64,000 nt of DNA from Curtobacterium sp. GC_Cur_3 (GTDB lineage: Bacteria; Actinomycetota; Actinomycetes; Actinomycetales; Microbacteriaceae). The stretch is from assembly GCF_026544205.1 (NCBI RefSeq), contig NZ_JALNUI010000002.1, positions 62,001 to 126,000 of the forward strand. The letters are read 5' to 3'. Under the pieces are notes generated by a model that was not told the DNA's origin, searched no databases, and saw nothing but the letters and a program-made list of their open reading frames with translations. Position numbers and translations under genes: made by a program. Position 1 is the stretch's first letter. Each line of letters opens with the position of its first letter. This document shows positions 1-7,642 of the stretch, piece by piece.

Positions 1-441
1 AGGGACGTCCGCCGGACCGACCGCGGAGTGTTCGGGTTGGCGGGGGATCTGTCCGCCTTCGTCGGCGTACGCAGACAGTTGTTCGCGGGTGACTTCCCCG
101 CGGGCGTACATCCACAGCTGCGACTGCCACGGCATGTCGTCCGGGAACCCTTCCAAGTACCCCGAGTGGATGACCGCCCTGACGGCTTTCTCCCTGCGCG
201 CGATTTCGGAGGCGGGGATGAGGAGGGTCTGCACGATGCGGTTCGCTTCCCGCACCGCCGGCACGGTCAAGTCTGACAGGACCGTGTTTGTCCTGTCGTA
301 GAGCTCGTACCCGGGCTCGACGTCGATGGGGCGGACGAGGATCTGCGCCAGGTGCGCGTCCGGGTTCTCTGTGTCCTCGAGGAGCACGTGCCCCCAGAGG
401 ATTCGGTCGTTCGAGAGGTGCATGGACACCAGACGCATCAT
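1..441 (-). CDS. Unrecognised protein, C-terminus beyond the left edge
   Basis: 147 codons are open on the minus strand and run off the left edge. The ATG at 441 follows a strong Shine-Dalgarno (GGAGGT, 8 nt away), and a second in-frame ATG follows at once. The family is not recognised. The first 70 or so residues align with the 91-residue product of 483-758: both have a short aliphatic start, a D-x-x-(N/H)PD turn near residue 30, and finish the shared block with TVPAVREANRIV here against SSVPAMVEADRIM there. It is the last visible gene of a four-gene minus-strand run that I infer belongs to a phage or other mobile element, because a phage-type methyltransferase lies just beyond it. Confidence 0.6.
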   Translation of the reverse strand, partial: MMRLVSMHLSNDRILWGHVLLEDTENPDAHLAQILVRPIDVEPGYELYDRTNTVLSDLTVPAVREANRIVQTLLIPASEIARREKAVRAVIHSGYLEGFPDDMPWQSQLWMYARGEVTREQLSAYADEGGQIPRQPEHSAVGPADVP

Positions 442-482
442 CAGCAACTACCTCCAGAGGGATGGGTGTGAGCAGAGCGGGG

Positions 483-758
483 TCAGGGCTGCGGGAAGTC
501 GGCGCGGGTGCGGCCGAGGCGCTCAGGCGTGTACCGGAGAAGGAACCGCATGATGCGATCCGCCTCGACCATCGCCGGGACCGACGAGTCCTGCGCCGTC
601 GGGTCGACGTTGGTCAGGCGGAACCAGGGCGGTTCATCGGCGTGGTCGATGAGGACCGTCGCCGGCTTGTCGTCCGGGTGGGCGGGGTCGGTGAACATGA
701 CGGAGCCGAAGAACCGGGTGTCGTCGTAGGCCAAGGCCAGCGACAGCAGTTGCAGCAT
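483..758 (-). CDS. Small unrecognised protein (91 aa), paralogue of its downstream neighbour
   Basis: Begins at an ATG that overlaps the stop of the upstream gene by one base (TGATG), so translation is probably coupled. No known domain is recognised. It is shorter than the protein at 1-441 but aligns with that protein's N-terminal part along most of its length, including the shared VPA-x-x-EA(D/N)RI motif near residues 62-70. The two therefore look like a tandem duplication followed by divergence, one copy keeping an extra C-terminal segment. No signal peptide or membrane segment is evident. Confidence 0.55.
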   Translation of the reverse strand: MLQLLSLALAYDDTRFFGSVMFTDPAHPDDKPATVLIDHADEPPWFRLTNVDPTAQDSSVPAMVEADRIMRFLLRYTPERLGRTRADFPQP

Positions 759-1786
759 CAGCTCATCCCGCCCTTATCGCTGCCGGGGTGCCAGCGGAGG
801 TCGTGGGCGAGGTCGAATCGGAAGTGCAGCAGCTGCCGCAGCCCGTTGACCGCGTCCGTGTTCGCGGCAACCCAGCTGTCTTCGTAGAGGAGGTGCGCGG
901 TGATGAAGTCATCCGTGCAGCACCCGTCAGCACCGGTGAGGATTGTGGTGTCCTGCGGGATGACGACCGACACTGTCGCCTCGTTCACGGTGGCGGGCTC
1001 GTAGCCGAGCGCGGTCATGTCGGGGTGCTGGGCGAAGAACGCCGTCAGTCGGTTCGGTGGGACGATGACGCCGGACTGCTGTGCCGCCCACCGGTCCGAC
1101 ATCACCCCGCCGAGGCTGATGAGCTGATCGGCCTGCGCGTCGATAGTGGTGTCGCGGCGCCAGCAGGTGCGGATTCCGCCGTAACCCGGATACGCCGCCA
1201 AGGCCCAGTCGCACAGGGCGGCCTGGTCGGCTGCTTCCCATCCAATCGGCGTGTGAAACACGTGCGTCCCGAGAGGGGGCATCGCGGCGCGCACCTCGTC
1301 GAGTGAGATGCCGATGCGGTCCGCGATAGCGCGTGTGCCGCCGCCGTGCAAAGCGACGGTGCGGGCGATCGCGAACACGGTCCGCCACCCTGGTGTCGCG
1401 TCACGCTCCATCGACGACCCGTACACCTGCCGCCCGCCTGCCCAAACGCGTTGCCGTTTCCCGTTCACGACCACCAAGTCCGGGTAGCGGCGGGCGAGCG
1501 AAAGCACGCCGCCTTCCGACCCACCGGGGATGACGATGAGGTCCTCGGTCCGTTCAGCGGGTGGGCCGTCGTCGTTGATCGTCGCGGTCGGGTTCGGGGT
1601 GGACAGGAATCCGGACCGGCCGTCATCAAACCGGAGCCGATCGAACGCCTCCACACGAGCGGGCATCCCCGCTGCCGCCAATGCCACCAGCGTCTGCGTG
1701 ATGTCGATTGTCCATCCGAGCCCGAACGGCAACGACAGGATCGTCTGCTGGTGTCGGATGTCCTGCACCCACTGCCGGTCACCCAT
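758..1786 (-). CDS. Unrecognised protein (342 aa) of the island operon
   Basis: The open frame extends further upstream to 1951, but the ATG at 1786 overlaps the stop of the preceding gene (ATGGGTGA, 8 nt) and the extension reads as low-complexity antisense, so 1786 is chosen. The protein is acidic and well mixed in composition, as expected of a real gene, with W-rich stretches, a glycine-rich IVIPGGSEGG segment near residue 95 and a CC pair near residue 290. I cannot assign it to a family. Its coupling on both sides to other unknown genes suggests a role in the same element, perhaps accessory phage functions. Confidence 0.55.
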   Translation of the reverse strand: MGDRQWVQDIRHQQTILSLPFGLGWTIDITQTLVALAAAGMPARVEAFDRLRFDDGRSGFLSTPNPTATINDDGPPAERTEDLIVIPGGSEGGVLSLARRYPDLVVVNGKRQRVWAGGRQVYGSSMERDATPGWRTVFAIARTVALHGGGTRAIADRIGISLDEVRAAMPPLGTHVFHTPIGWEAADQAALCDWALAAYPGYGGIRTCWRRDTTIDAQADQLISLGGVMSDRWAAQQSGVIVPPNRLTAFFAQHPDMTALGYEPATVNEATVSVVIPQDTTILTGADGCCTDDFITAHLLYEDSWVAANTDAVNGLRQLLHFRFDLAHDLRWHPGSDKGGMS

Positions 1787-2423
1787 CAGCGCCGCCCCCG
1801 CCCGGCTTTGCCGGCCGGGACGCCTTGCGGCCAGCGAGCCTCGCGTCGTCTTCGGAAAGTCGCTCGAGCCCGAGCCCGGACGCGTCGAGGATCGCGTTCT
1901 CGGACTCTTCGGTGGCGACGAATGACCCGATTTGCGCGTTGACCGCGACAAGAGCCCCTATCCGACTCCGCGCATCCAATACCACCGCAGCGACTTCGTC
2001 GTCGGTGCAGTCGGAGGTCAGCTCCGGCTTCGACGGGTGCAGGGCAGGGAACTCGAGCTGCTGCATCGGCGGATGCCACTTCACCCCGACCCGCAAAACC
2101 CGACCGTCGGCGACGTTGCGGTAGAACATCGACCCGAACGGGTGGCCCATGTCGAGGGTGAGGTCCGCTCCGTACAACGTCCAATCGGCGGCGGCGTACG
2201 CCGGGTCCCACCGCTGAACGGTGAGCGCACCGAGCCCCATTCTCAGGCCAGGGATCAAAGCCTGACCCTCCTGCAGCTCCGCGTAGAGGGCTTGCATGTC
2301 TGGGGGACTCTGGTCGCGTAGGTCCGCGAACGGGACCCGAGCCACGCGGTGTAACTCCTCCTCGCGCGTCTCGCTCTGGTGTGCACTGCTGCCGAACTGC
2401 TGGGGCTCCCTTGGGTCGTTCAC
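1779..2423 (-). CDS. Unrecognised protein, first gene of the minus-strand run
   Basis: I choose the GTG at 2423 because AGAGGAAG lies 9 nt upstream. An in-frame TTG at 2474 would add 17 residues but has no ribosome binding site. The 214-residue product starts with a charged, Gln/Glu-rich segment, has an aromatic centre (GSMFYRNV, VGVKWHPP) and ends in a basic, glycine-rich tail (RKASRPAKPGGGGADG). No family is recognised. It overlaps the next gene by 8 nt and heads a tightly coupled operon of four unknown genes transcribed away from the methyltransferase gene. Confidence 0.5.
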   Translation of the reverse strand: MNDPREPQQFGSSAHQSETREEELHRVARVPFADLRDQSPPDMQALYAELQEGQALIPGLRMGLGALTVQRWDPAYAAADWTLYGADLTLDMGHPFGSMFYRNVADGRVLRVGVKWHPPMQQLEFPALHPSKPELTSDCTDDEVAAVVLDARSRIGALVAVNAQIGSFVATEESENAILDASGLGLERLSEDDARLAGRKASRPAKPGGGGADG

Positions 2424-2668
2424 GAGCGCCTGCTTCCTCTTGCGGACCGAGTATCTGAGGCTGATAGTAATCAACAGTGCCCACTTGCGAAAGAGAGAGG
2501 AGGCGCGCTTCCAGCAGGCCCATCACTCCTCGCGAATCATCGTCCAACGGCTCTACTCCCCAGCAACGGCGGGGATTGCGAGCGCTCACGGCCGCCTCAG
2601 GGGCGCCCTCCTCGGATCGGGATCCTTGATCTCAACAGCTGGCGTTAGGGATCCCGCATACGGATGGC

Positions 2669-3214
2669 GTGACTGACAACGCCAATCAGAAGACCCGCCC
2701 ACCGACTCCGCGGACCCGCTCCGGTTTCACCCACGAATCGCAGAGCGCTGAGACGGTCGAGTGGTACACGCCCCGCTGGCTCATCGATGCCATCGGCATC
2801 CACTACGACATCGACGTGTGCTCACCCGGCGCAAACAAGACGTCCATCCCCGCCGACCGCCACTACACAGTCGCCGACGACGGACTCACCTCGCCCTGGA
2901 GCGGCACAGTCTGGTGCAACCCGCCCTACGGACGCGAGACCGGCACCTGGATGAAGAAGCTCGCCGACCACGGCGACGGCATCGCCCTCGTGTTCGCCCG
3001 GACCGACACCGCCTGGTTCCAGGCGGCAGCGTCCCGAGCGACGGCCCTGTGCTTCCTCGCTGGCCGCATCAAGTTCATCGACGGACGAACCGGCAAGCCC
3101 TCCCTGGGTAGCCCCGGTTCCGGCTCTGCGCTCCTCGCCTTCGGCCTCAAGGCCGCTAACGCCCTCGCCGAAGCCAACCTCGGAATCACCCTCACCCGAA
3201 AGGACCAGCCTTGA
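2669..3214 (+). CDS. Phage-type DNA N-6-adenine methyltransferase (Dam family)
   Basis: Transfers a methyl group from S-adenosylmethionine to adenine N6 in DNA; phages use such enzymes to evade restriction. The 181-residue product has the family opening SAETVEWYTP (residues 26-35) and the catalytic NPPYG motif (residues 84-88, inside WCNPPYGRET). Its length suits the short phage Dam family rather than chromosomal Dam. The start is a GTG with a weak ribosome binding site. The next gene's TTG overlaps its stop (TTGA), so the two are probably co-transcribed. It diverges from the minus-strand island genes across about 245 bp in which I saw no certain promoter. The family call is solid; the target sequence cannot be read from here. 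Confidence 0.88.
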   Translation: MTDNANQKTRPPTPRTRSGFTHESQSAETVEWYTPRWLIDAIGIHYDIDVCSPGANKTSIPADRHYTVADDGLTSPWSGTVWCNPPYGRETGTWMKKLADHGDGIALVFARTDTAWFQAAASRATALCFLAGRIKFIDGRTGKPSLGSPGSGSALLAFGLKAANALAEANLGITLTRKDQP

Positions 3215-3894
3215 CTACGAGCAACTCCAACTTCAGCCCGGATGTGCTCGACTCCATGATTGTCGGTCCGGGGCAGAGACCCGGCGTACCCATCATCGAG
3301 ACGTGCCACATCCGCGCGGCTCACGAGCACACCGAGGAAGAGCGAACCGAACTTCTGGAGCTCGGCGCTCGATGGGGTGCGCGAAGCGTGAACGCGTACA
3401 TCGAGCTGCACGAGCAGCCGTCCGCCCGCGGCCGCTACACCCGAATCCGCCACCGCCGACCCCCACTGCTCGGCCTGCGGGACTACGCCCTCACGGTAGC
3501 TTGGGCGGGCCCGGCGAAGACCAACGACGACATTCACGCGGAGCGCATCTCCGCCGAGAAACGATACGAGGCCGAGGAGCTCCGTACGGCCGCGCGGCTC
3601 AGCATCACCCTCGCCGAACTTCGCAGACGGCACTGGTCCGAAGTCAGCCACCTCGGCGACGGTGGGATTCACCGTCTCCGACGCGACCTCGCATGGCTGC
3701 GCGCGGACGTCGCGTCGCCCGGGCACCGCATGGACATCCTCTCCCTGTTCCCGGACGGCGCGGACGTGTCCCTCGAGGACTTCCGCTTCAAGCTGATGTG
3801 GCGCCAGCGCGAGCCGCGGAGCCCGGGCGACAGGCCTCGTGGGCGGGCGAACTCCTACAGCCGTTTCTCGGGGTGCAGTGGCGGTGCCTCTTGA
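3211..3894 (+). CDS. Unrecognised protein (227 aa) after the methyltransferase
   Basis: Starts with a TTG that overlaps the methyltransferase stop (TTGA), with AGGA 6 nt upstream. The product is charged, rich in Arg and Glu and probably helical in its middle third (residues 110-150), and has no Cys-rich, membrane or signal segment except two late cysteines. I do not recognise a family. Position in a phage-like cassette between a Dam methyltransferase and a Cys/His repeat protein suggests an accessory phage protein. The C-terminal 20 residues are Arg/Ser/Gly-rich. Confidence 0.5.
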   Translation: MTTSNSNFSPDVLDSMIVGPGQRPGVPIIETCHIRAAHEHTEEERTELLELGARWGARSVNAYIELHEQPSARGRYTRIRHRRPPLLGLRDYALTVAWAGPAKTNDDIHAERISAEKRYEAEELRTAARLSITLAELRRRHWSEVSHLGDGGIHRLRRDLAWLRADVASPGHRMDILSLFPDGADVSLEDFRFKLMWRQREPRSPGDRPRGRANSYSRFSGCSGGAS

Positions 3895-4361
3895 GCGGCA
3901 ATCTCGAGGCGCGGACCGACGCCTTCCTGCTCGCGGCACGTCAACGCCACGGCGACAAGTACGACTACAGCCGCGTCGCCCACGAGTACCGGAACGCCCA
4001 CACCGCCATCAGCATCGGATGTTCAGACCACGGCATCTTCAACCAAACCCCGAACGAGCACCGCCGCGGCGCCGCCTGCCCCGACTGCTCAGCGCGACGC
4101 GGGTCCAGCGCCGCAGCCCGGCACCGCAGATTCCTCAGCGCAGCCATTACTGCGCACGGCAGCCGCTACAGCTACGACGCCGTGGAGTACGTCGACCAGC
4201 ACACGCACATCACCATCACCTGCCGAACGCACGGTCACTTCCAGCAGCGACCCGACCGCCACGTCGCCGGCCACAACTGCCCGACCTGCGCCCACACCGC
4301 GCGATTCATCACCCGCCGCAGCACCGTGGCCGAACCACCACTGCCCAAATGGTGGAACTAA
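3891..4361 (+). CDS. Tandem Cys/His-repeat protein, DUF723-like
   Basis: The open frame reaches further back, but the TTG at 3891 overlaps the preceding stop (TTGA), the same arrangement as at 3211. The 156-residue product consists of two similar repeats, at about residues 19-67 and 89-135. Each has an HG-x-(K/R)Y-x-Y start, a T-x-I-x-I-x-C strand, an HG-x-F-x-Q-x-P turn and a closing CPxC pair. This is the pattern of the DUF723-type repeats found in phage proteins, often beside nuclease domains; here no nuclease domain follows. The paired Cys/His residues suggest zinc binding, an inference. The exact start is uncertain (a GTG at 3873 is an alternative). Confidence 0.65.
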   Translation: MSGNLEARTDAFLLAARQRHGDKYDYSRVAHEYRNAHTAISIGCSDHGIFNQTPNEHRRGAACPDCSARRGSSAAARHRRFLSAAITAHGSRYSYDAVEYVDQHTHITITCRTHGHFQQRPDRHVAGHNCPTCAHTARFITRRSTVAEPPLPKWWN

Positions 4362-4390
4362 CCCCAACCGAAGAGAACAGGAACACGCAC

Positions 4391-4642
4391 ATGAATCAGC
4401 CGCGCATCGAGGGAAACCTCTACTACCCCAACACCGACACACTCGCCGAAGGACTCAACCAGTACGGCAACGCCTCGTGGGCCATGCACTACCACCGAGA
4501 CCGCAACGCACAGGAGACGCACAACGCCACCCTCTCCCGACCGACCTTCAGGCTCGCCATCAAGGACCAGACTCGGGCGAAGCCAAAGCCGAGCGCGCGA
4601 CCGGAAGGAACCGTCCCCTGCCCGCTCATCCGCGAGCCGTAA
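4391..4642 (+). CDS. Small unrecognised protein (83 aa) closing the phage-like cassette
   Basis: ATG at 4391 with an AGGA about 8 nt upstream; the reading frame ends just before a very strong terminator. The product is polar, with NTDTLAEGLNQYGNASW near the start and a basic, proline-containing tail. No family is recognised. Same strand, close spacing and the terminator immediately afterwards indicate that it is the last gene of the transcript that began at the methyltransferase. Confidence 0.5.
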   Translation: MNQPRIEGNLYYPNTDTLAEGLNQYGNASWAMHYHRDRNAQETHNATLSRPTFRLAIKDQTRAKPKPSARPEGTVPCPLIREP

Positions 4643-4648
4643 AGGAAG

Positions 4649-4689
4649 AACGGAACGCCCCTCCGCTGAGCGGAGGGGCGTTCCGTTTT
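4649..4689 (+). terminator. Strong intrinsic terminator after the phage-like cassette
   Basis: A perfect 18-bp stem (4649-4666 with 4670-4687) closes on a 3-nt TGA loop and runs into a short T run. It lies 7 nt after the stop of the gene at 4391-4642. Confidence 0.9.
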
Positions 4690-4885
4690 GGTCTGCACCT
4701 CAAACCTCGACGACGCCGCGAGCCGTACTGCGACGCACTGGCGCACGGCCAGCTGAGAGTCGCCGCTAGGCATCGCAGCGAGCGCAATCGCGGCTCACGG
4801 GGGGCGCAGTACGCCGCTTGGACTTAGGCCCCGGGACTCTTGGGTGTGCGCGGTGACGAGGTGAGGTTGAGGTAGTCTCGCGAGC

Positions 4886-6082
4886 GTGAGCGATCCACGT
4901 CCCGAGTCGGAACACCCGGAGGCTGATAGTGCGCTGCCCTTCGCAGAGCTGCGAATGGACGGCCGGGATTTTGAAGGCGGCCGCATGCCGGTTGCTGCGT
5001 TGGCTGAGCTTCAGCGATATCAGGAGCTCGTCCGCGCGGCAGCAGAGCTGGAGTGGGAGAAGGAACATCCGGGCGAGGGCCTCCCCAGCGACTTCGACGA
5101 ATCGTTTTCGCTCGTGCTGAAAGATATCAAGCCTGGCAGTGCAACGTCAGTACTTGAGTCGCGCAAGTCGGCATACGAGCCCTACTTCGAACGTGGTAGA
5201 AGCGAGCTTGAACGCGAGATTGCAGTTATTGAGCAGTGGCTTGACGACAGCAATCCTCAAGCTGTTTCGCCGCAGCCGCTAGACCTGCCCCTTCTCGACC
5301 AGCCCGAATTCCTGGCGCTCGGCTCGTCCATATCGGATGCAGCATCGTTCAGTATCTCGGCCGATCGTGGCCGTCGGATTGAGATCACTCCAACCCTTCG
5401 CAACCGCGGAATTCGACCGCTTGCTGCGAGGCGTGCCGAAGCTTTGACTCCCGCCGCCCAAGAGATCGCGTTCGAGAAAACCTCCGAGTTCGGAGAGGTT
5501 GCCGGCCATCTTGTGCAACTTGATGCGGAGACTCGTAGTTTCAAACTGGTGCCTCTCCGATACGGCGGGCACAAGATCAGCGGGCGTTACAAGAGCGATA
5601 CCCTCACGCCCGAACTCCGAGAGCACTTGGACAGCCCTGAGAAGCGCACCATCGTTCGTCTGAAGGGGACGCTCAGGTATCACGGCACCAAACTCGCCAG
5701 GTTGCTTCAGACGAGTGAAGTGAACGCTTTAACGCTCGACAGTAAGCCCTGGTCGAGAAGATTCATTGAGCTGGCCACCTTGGAGGAAGGCTGGTCGGAA
5801 GACGGTGAAGGCAAGCCCATTGATTTCCTTGCTCTAGACGCGGCGCGCGAGATCCTAGAGGCAGTCCTGGAGAGCCAGCGATCCCTACCTGGAATTTTCC
5901 CGATGGTCGATGGGGGCGTTCAGCTGGAATGGTCCTCGCCGGATTTCGTGACGAACATCGAGATATCACCCGGCTTGTCTTTTTACCTTTTCGATCTTGC
6001 TGTTGATTCGCTCTCATCGACATCGGTTGAGACCGACGACCTCGCGAAAGCGAAGTCCTTCGTAAGGGAGACGTCGCGATGA
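4886..6082 (+). CDS. Conserved hypothetical protein (398 aa), first gene of a two-gene unit
   Basis: Starts at a GTG with no close Shine-Dalgarno. A TAGTCT hexamer at 4873-4878 sits where a -10 box for a leaderless transcript would be. The N-terminal half is acidic and helical; the C-terminal part carries the motifs LATLEEGW (about residue 290) and GGVQLEW (about residue 345), which I recall from an unnamed family usually followed by a second short gene, as here. No enzyme domain, signal peptide or membrane segment is visible. Base composition is visibly less GC-rich than in the rest of the window and codons such as ATA, ATT, TTT and GTT are common, so horizontal acquisition is likely. Function unknown. 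Confidence 0.75.
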   Translation: MSDPRPESEHPEADSALPFAELRMDGRDFEGGRMPVAALAELQRYQELVRAAAELEWEKEHPGEGLPSDFDESFSLVLKDIKPGSATSVLESRKSAYEPYFERGRSELEREIAVIEQWLDDSNPQAVSPQPLDLPLLDQPEFLALGSSISDAASFSISADRGRRIEITPTLRNRGIRPLAARRAEALTPAAQEIAFEKTSEFGEVAGHLVQLDAETRSFKLVPLRYGGHKISGRYKSDTLTPELREHLDSPEKRTIVRLKGTLRYHGTKLARLLQTSEVNALTLDSKPWSRRFIELATLEEGWSEDGEGKPIDFLALDAAREILEAVLESQRSLPGIFPMVDGGVQLEWSSPDFVTNIEISPGLSFYLFDLAVDSLSSTSVETDDLAKAKSFVRETSR

Positions 6083-6117
6083 GTCCGTTCAAAGCGCTTC
6101 TCGGAGGGGAGGTCCGT

Positions 6118-6699
6118 ATGACCGATGCCGCCGAGCTTATGTTCCGCCAGATTACCGACCCGATGCTCAACGACGGGAAGGTTTCAAGTCAGGCTTTCGG
6201 CCCGATGAGTAGCTCTGATCTCCGGAAGCCTTCTTTCGCTCGCGAGTTCCTGACGACGGCCCAAGACGCGAGGGACTGGCACTCGAAGAACGCGCGGCAG
6301 TCGCGTGGTGTCTTGGCATGCTCCGTGGGTGAGGTGGAGAGGGCGGGGACGCGAGCGGTCGATGATTCCGCGGTACCGCGGCCTGCAAGTCAATCCGTAG
6401 CGCCTGCACATTGCTTCGTCGACTACCAACATCTCAACAAGCCCGAGAAGAAGTTCGTCGAAGCGTTTCTGCTTGCTAAAGCTCTAGACCGAGACTTCCT
6501 GGACACGGTCGACCTTGATGTTGATGCTGATGTTGATGTTGATGTTGATGTTGATGTTGATGCTGATGTTGATGTTGATGCTGATGCTGATGCTGATGCT
6601 GATGCTGATGCTGATGCTGACGCTGACGCGGACCCCGATCTAGGGGCGCCTCGCGGCGAGGACCATGACGTTGAGGCGCTGAGTACCGGAGCGGCGTGA
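6118..6699 (+). CDS. Conserved hypothetical protein with Asp-Val/Asp-Ala repeat tail, second gene of the unit
   Basis: Two starts are possible. ATG 6079 overlaps the previous stop (ATGA); ATG 6118 has a strong GGAGGGGAGG ribosome binding site and fits the family start, so it is preferred (193 aa against 206). The conserved part (first 115 residues) has LMFRQI followed by KVSSQAF, an ARDWHS segment and a VLACSVGEVE strand, a pattern I associate with a partner of the GGVQLEW-type protein encoded just upstream. The C-terminus is a run of 19 Asp-Val or Asp-Ala dipeptides from a hexanucleotide repeat, highly acidic and probably extended. Function unknown; the base composition suggests acquisition by transfer. 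Confidence 0.65.
   Translation: MTDAAELMFRQITDPMLNDGKVSSQAFGPMSSSDLRKPSFAREFLTTAQDARDWHSKNARQSRGVLACSVGEVERAGTRAVDDSAVPRPASQSVAPAHCFVDYQHLNKPEKKFVEAFLLAKALDRDFLDTVDLDVDADVDVDVDVDVDADVDVDADADADADADADADADADPDLGAPRGEDHDVEALSTGAA
6517..6630 (+). repeat. Hexanucleotide repeat GATGYT x19 inside the coding region
   Basis: Nineteen 6-nt units: mostly GATGTT in the first half, mostly GATGCT in the second, with GACGCT and GACGCG at the end. They encode (Asp-Val) then (Asp-Ala). The unit is a multiple of three, so slippage would change tail length but not the reading frame. Confidence 0.95.
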
Positions 6700-6925
6700 G
6701 GAGCAGCGCCTGCTGAGCTACGGGCCGTCGTTGGCCTGGAGCACTAGCTGAGCGACAGGACGCCGACGTTCCGGTGCTCCATGCTGCGTCATCAGAAACC
6801 CCCGGTCAGGACGTTGTCCTATCCCTAGAGTGGGACGGGATCACGGCCGCGGTGGATGCGGCTTGTTCGCGATCGCCGTCCATCGGCGCGCTGGCGCGGA
6901 TCGGCGAGTTTCGTAAACGCCCCCC

Positions 6926-6966
6926 ACAGAAAACCCCCGTTCACGCGGGGGTTTTCGTTTTTCTGT
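6926..6966 (+). terminator. Intrinsic terminator after the low-GC unit
   Basis: Stem AAAACCCCCG (6930-6939) pairs with CGGGGGTTTT (6946-6955) over a 6-nt loop and is followed by CGTTTTT. A flanking ACAGAAAA/TTTTTCTGT pairing extends it. It lies about 230 bp after the last stop, so it may end a long 3' region or an unseen small transcript. Confidence 0.8.
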
Positions 6967-7565
6967 GAGTGGCCGTGGCGCATGTTCGGTGCGTCCCTCG
7001 AGCGCAGTGCGGCGTGACTGACGGCCGACACACCTCACCTGCACCGGCCGTTGAACTGTTGCGCAGCGATCAGCGCGCGGCGTCGCAGGGCAGAGGGGTG
7101 GCGATCAGGGCGAGGTCGACGAGGTCCTGTGCGCGGGAGGACCGCCCTTCGCCGCCGTGGCGAGTCGCTCCCGAACGCGCCTCAGCCCCAGTGGCGGAGT
7201 GGGCTCGGAGGCCCATCCTGGCCATTGCGCCCTGTTGGACGAAGAAGCACCCCGACGGTGGCGAGACCGTCGGGGCGCAAGGTCGTGGAGCTTCGAGAAG
7301 CTTCGCGACCAGGAGGAGTCTAGGGGATCGGCGTGGCAGCTGCGCGTCCGGGGCGGCACCATCGCTCCCACGTGGACGAGCGGCGATCGTGCTCGCCGAC
7401 GTCTCCGTTCGTCTGTACCGTGCGTGAGACAGCCTCGTGCGTCGAACGGCTCGTCGCGAGTCCACCTCGTCCTCCCTGTGTATACAGACTGGTCGACTGA
7501 CAGAGGTCAGCGGTTGCGTGAACCTGGTACACCCAGCCTGTGATCAGGCATTTCGCGGCGGGATC
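6967..7565. other. Gene-free stretch with hairpins
   Basis: Part of a 940-bp region (6700-7642) with no convincing gene; the open frames here are short, mutually overlapping and of shadow-like composition. Two hairpins stand out. One is a perfect 10-bp stem, 7250-7259 with 7266-7275. The other is a 13-bp stem with two G-T wobbles, 7281-7293 with 7298-7310. On the minus strand the first is followed by a T-containing run. They could be terminators or part of a structured RNA; I see no tRNA or rRNA. Confidence 0.4.
7479..7486. promoter_or_regulatory. TGTATACA palindrome, candidate GntR/FCD operator
   Basis: A perfect 8-bp palindrome lying 157 bp before the btpA start; TGTATAC recurs at 7627-7633 on the -10 box. 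GntR regulators of the FCD type often bind GTATAC-centred palindromes, and one is encoded at the end of this operon (19108-19785). The link is an inference. Confidence 0.4.
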
Positions 7566-7622
7566 GGTGTTTCCAGCGCTTCGTAACACCGTCGTAACGC
7601 GCGTTGACTCGCTGGAAACACC
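7566..7622. promoter_or_regulatory. Widely spaced perfect inverted repeat at the btpA promoter
   Basis: GGTGTTTCCAGCG (7566-7578) is the exact reverse complement of CGCTGGAAACACC (7610-7622). The right arm lies between the -35 and -10 boxes, the position of a repressor site. A related CGTAACACC lies between the arms (7582-7590). Similar half-sites occur before allB and pucG. Confidence 0.7.
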
Positions 7623-7632
7623 CGAATGTATA
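7604..7632 (+). promoter_or_regulatory. Promoter of the btpA operon
   Basis: TTGACT (7604-7609) and TGTATA (7627-7632) with a 17-nt spacer. The ATG is only 10 nt after the -10 box, so the transcript should be leaderless or nearly so, in agreement with the absence of a Shine-Dalgarno. Confidence 0.7.
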
Positions 7633-7642
7633 CCGTTCTCGC

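Noticed and set aside
6774..6968. 64-codon frame ending in the terminator
   Set aside because: Its last third reads through the terminator hairpin (PPQKTPVHAGVFVFL), so it is not a gene.
6900..6970. Possible tRNA or attachment site near the terminator
   Set aside because: No cloverleaf or tRNA arms can be drawn, and there is no integrase in the window or repeat copy elsewhere that I could find.
7020..7589. Several short open frames on both strands in the gene-free stretch
   Set aside because: They overlap one another, lack ribosome binding sites, and have shadow-like composition.
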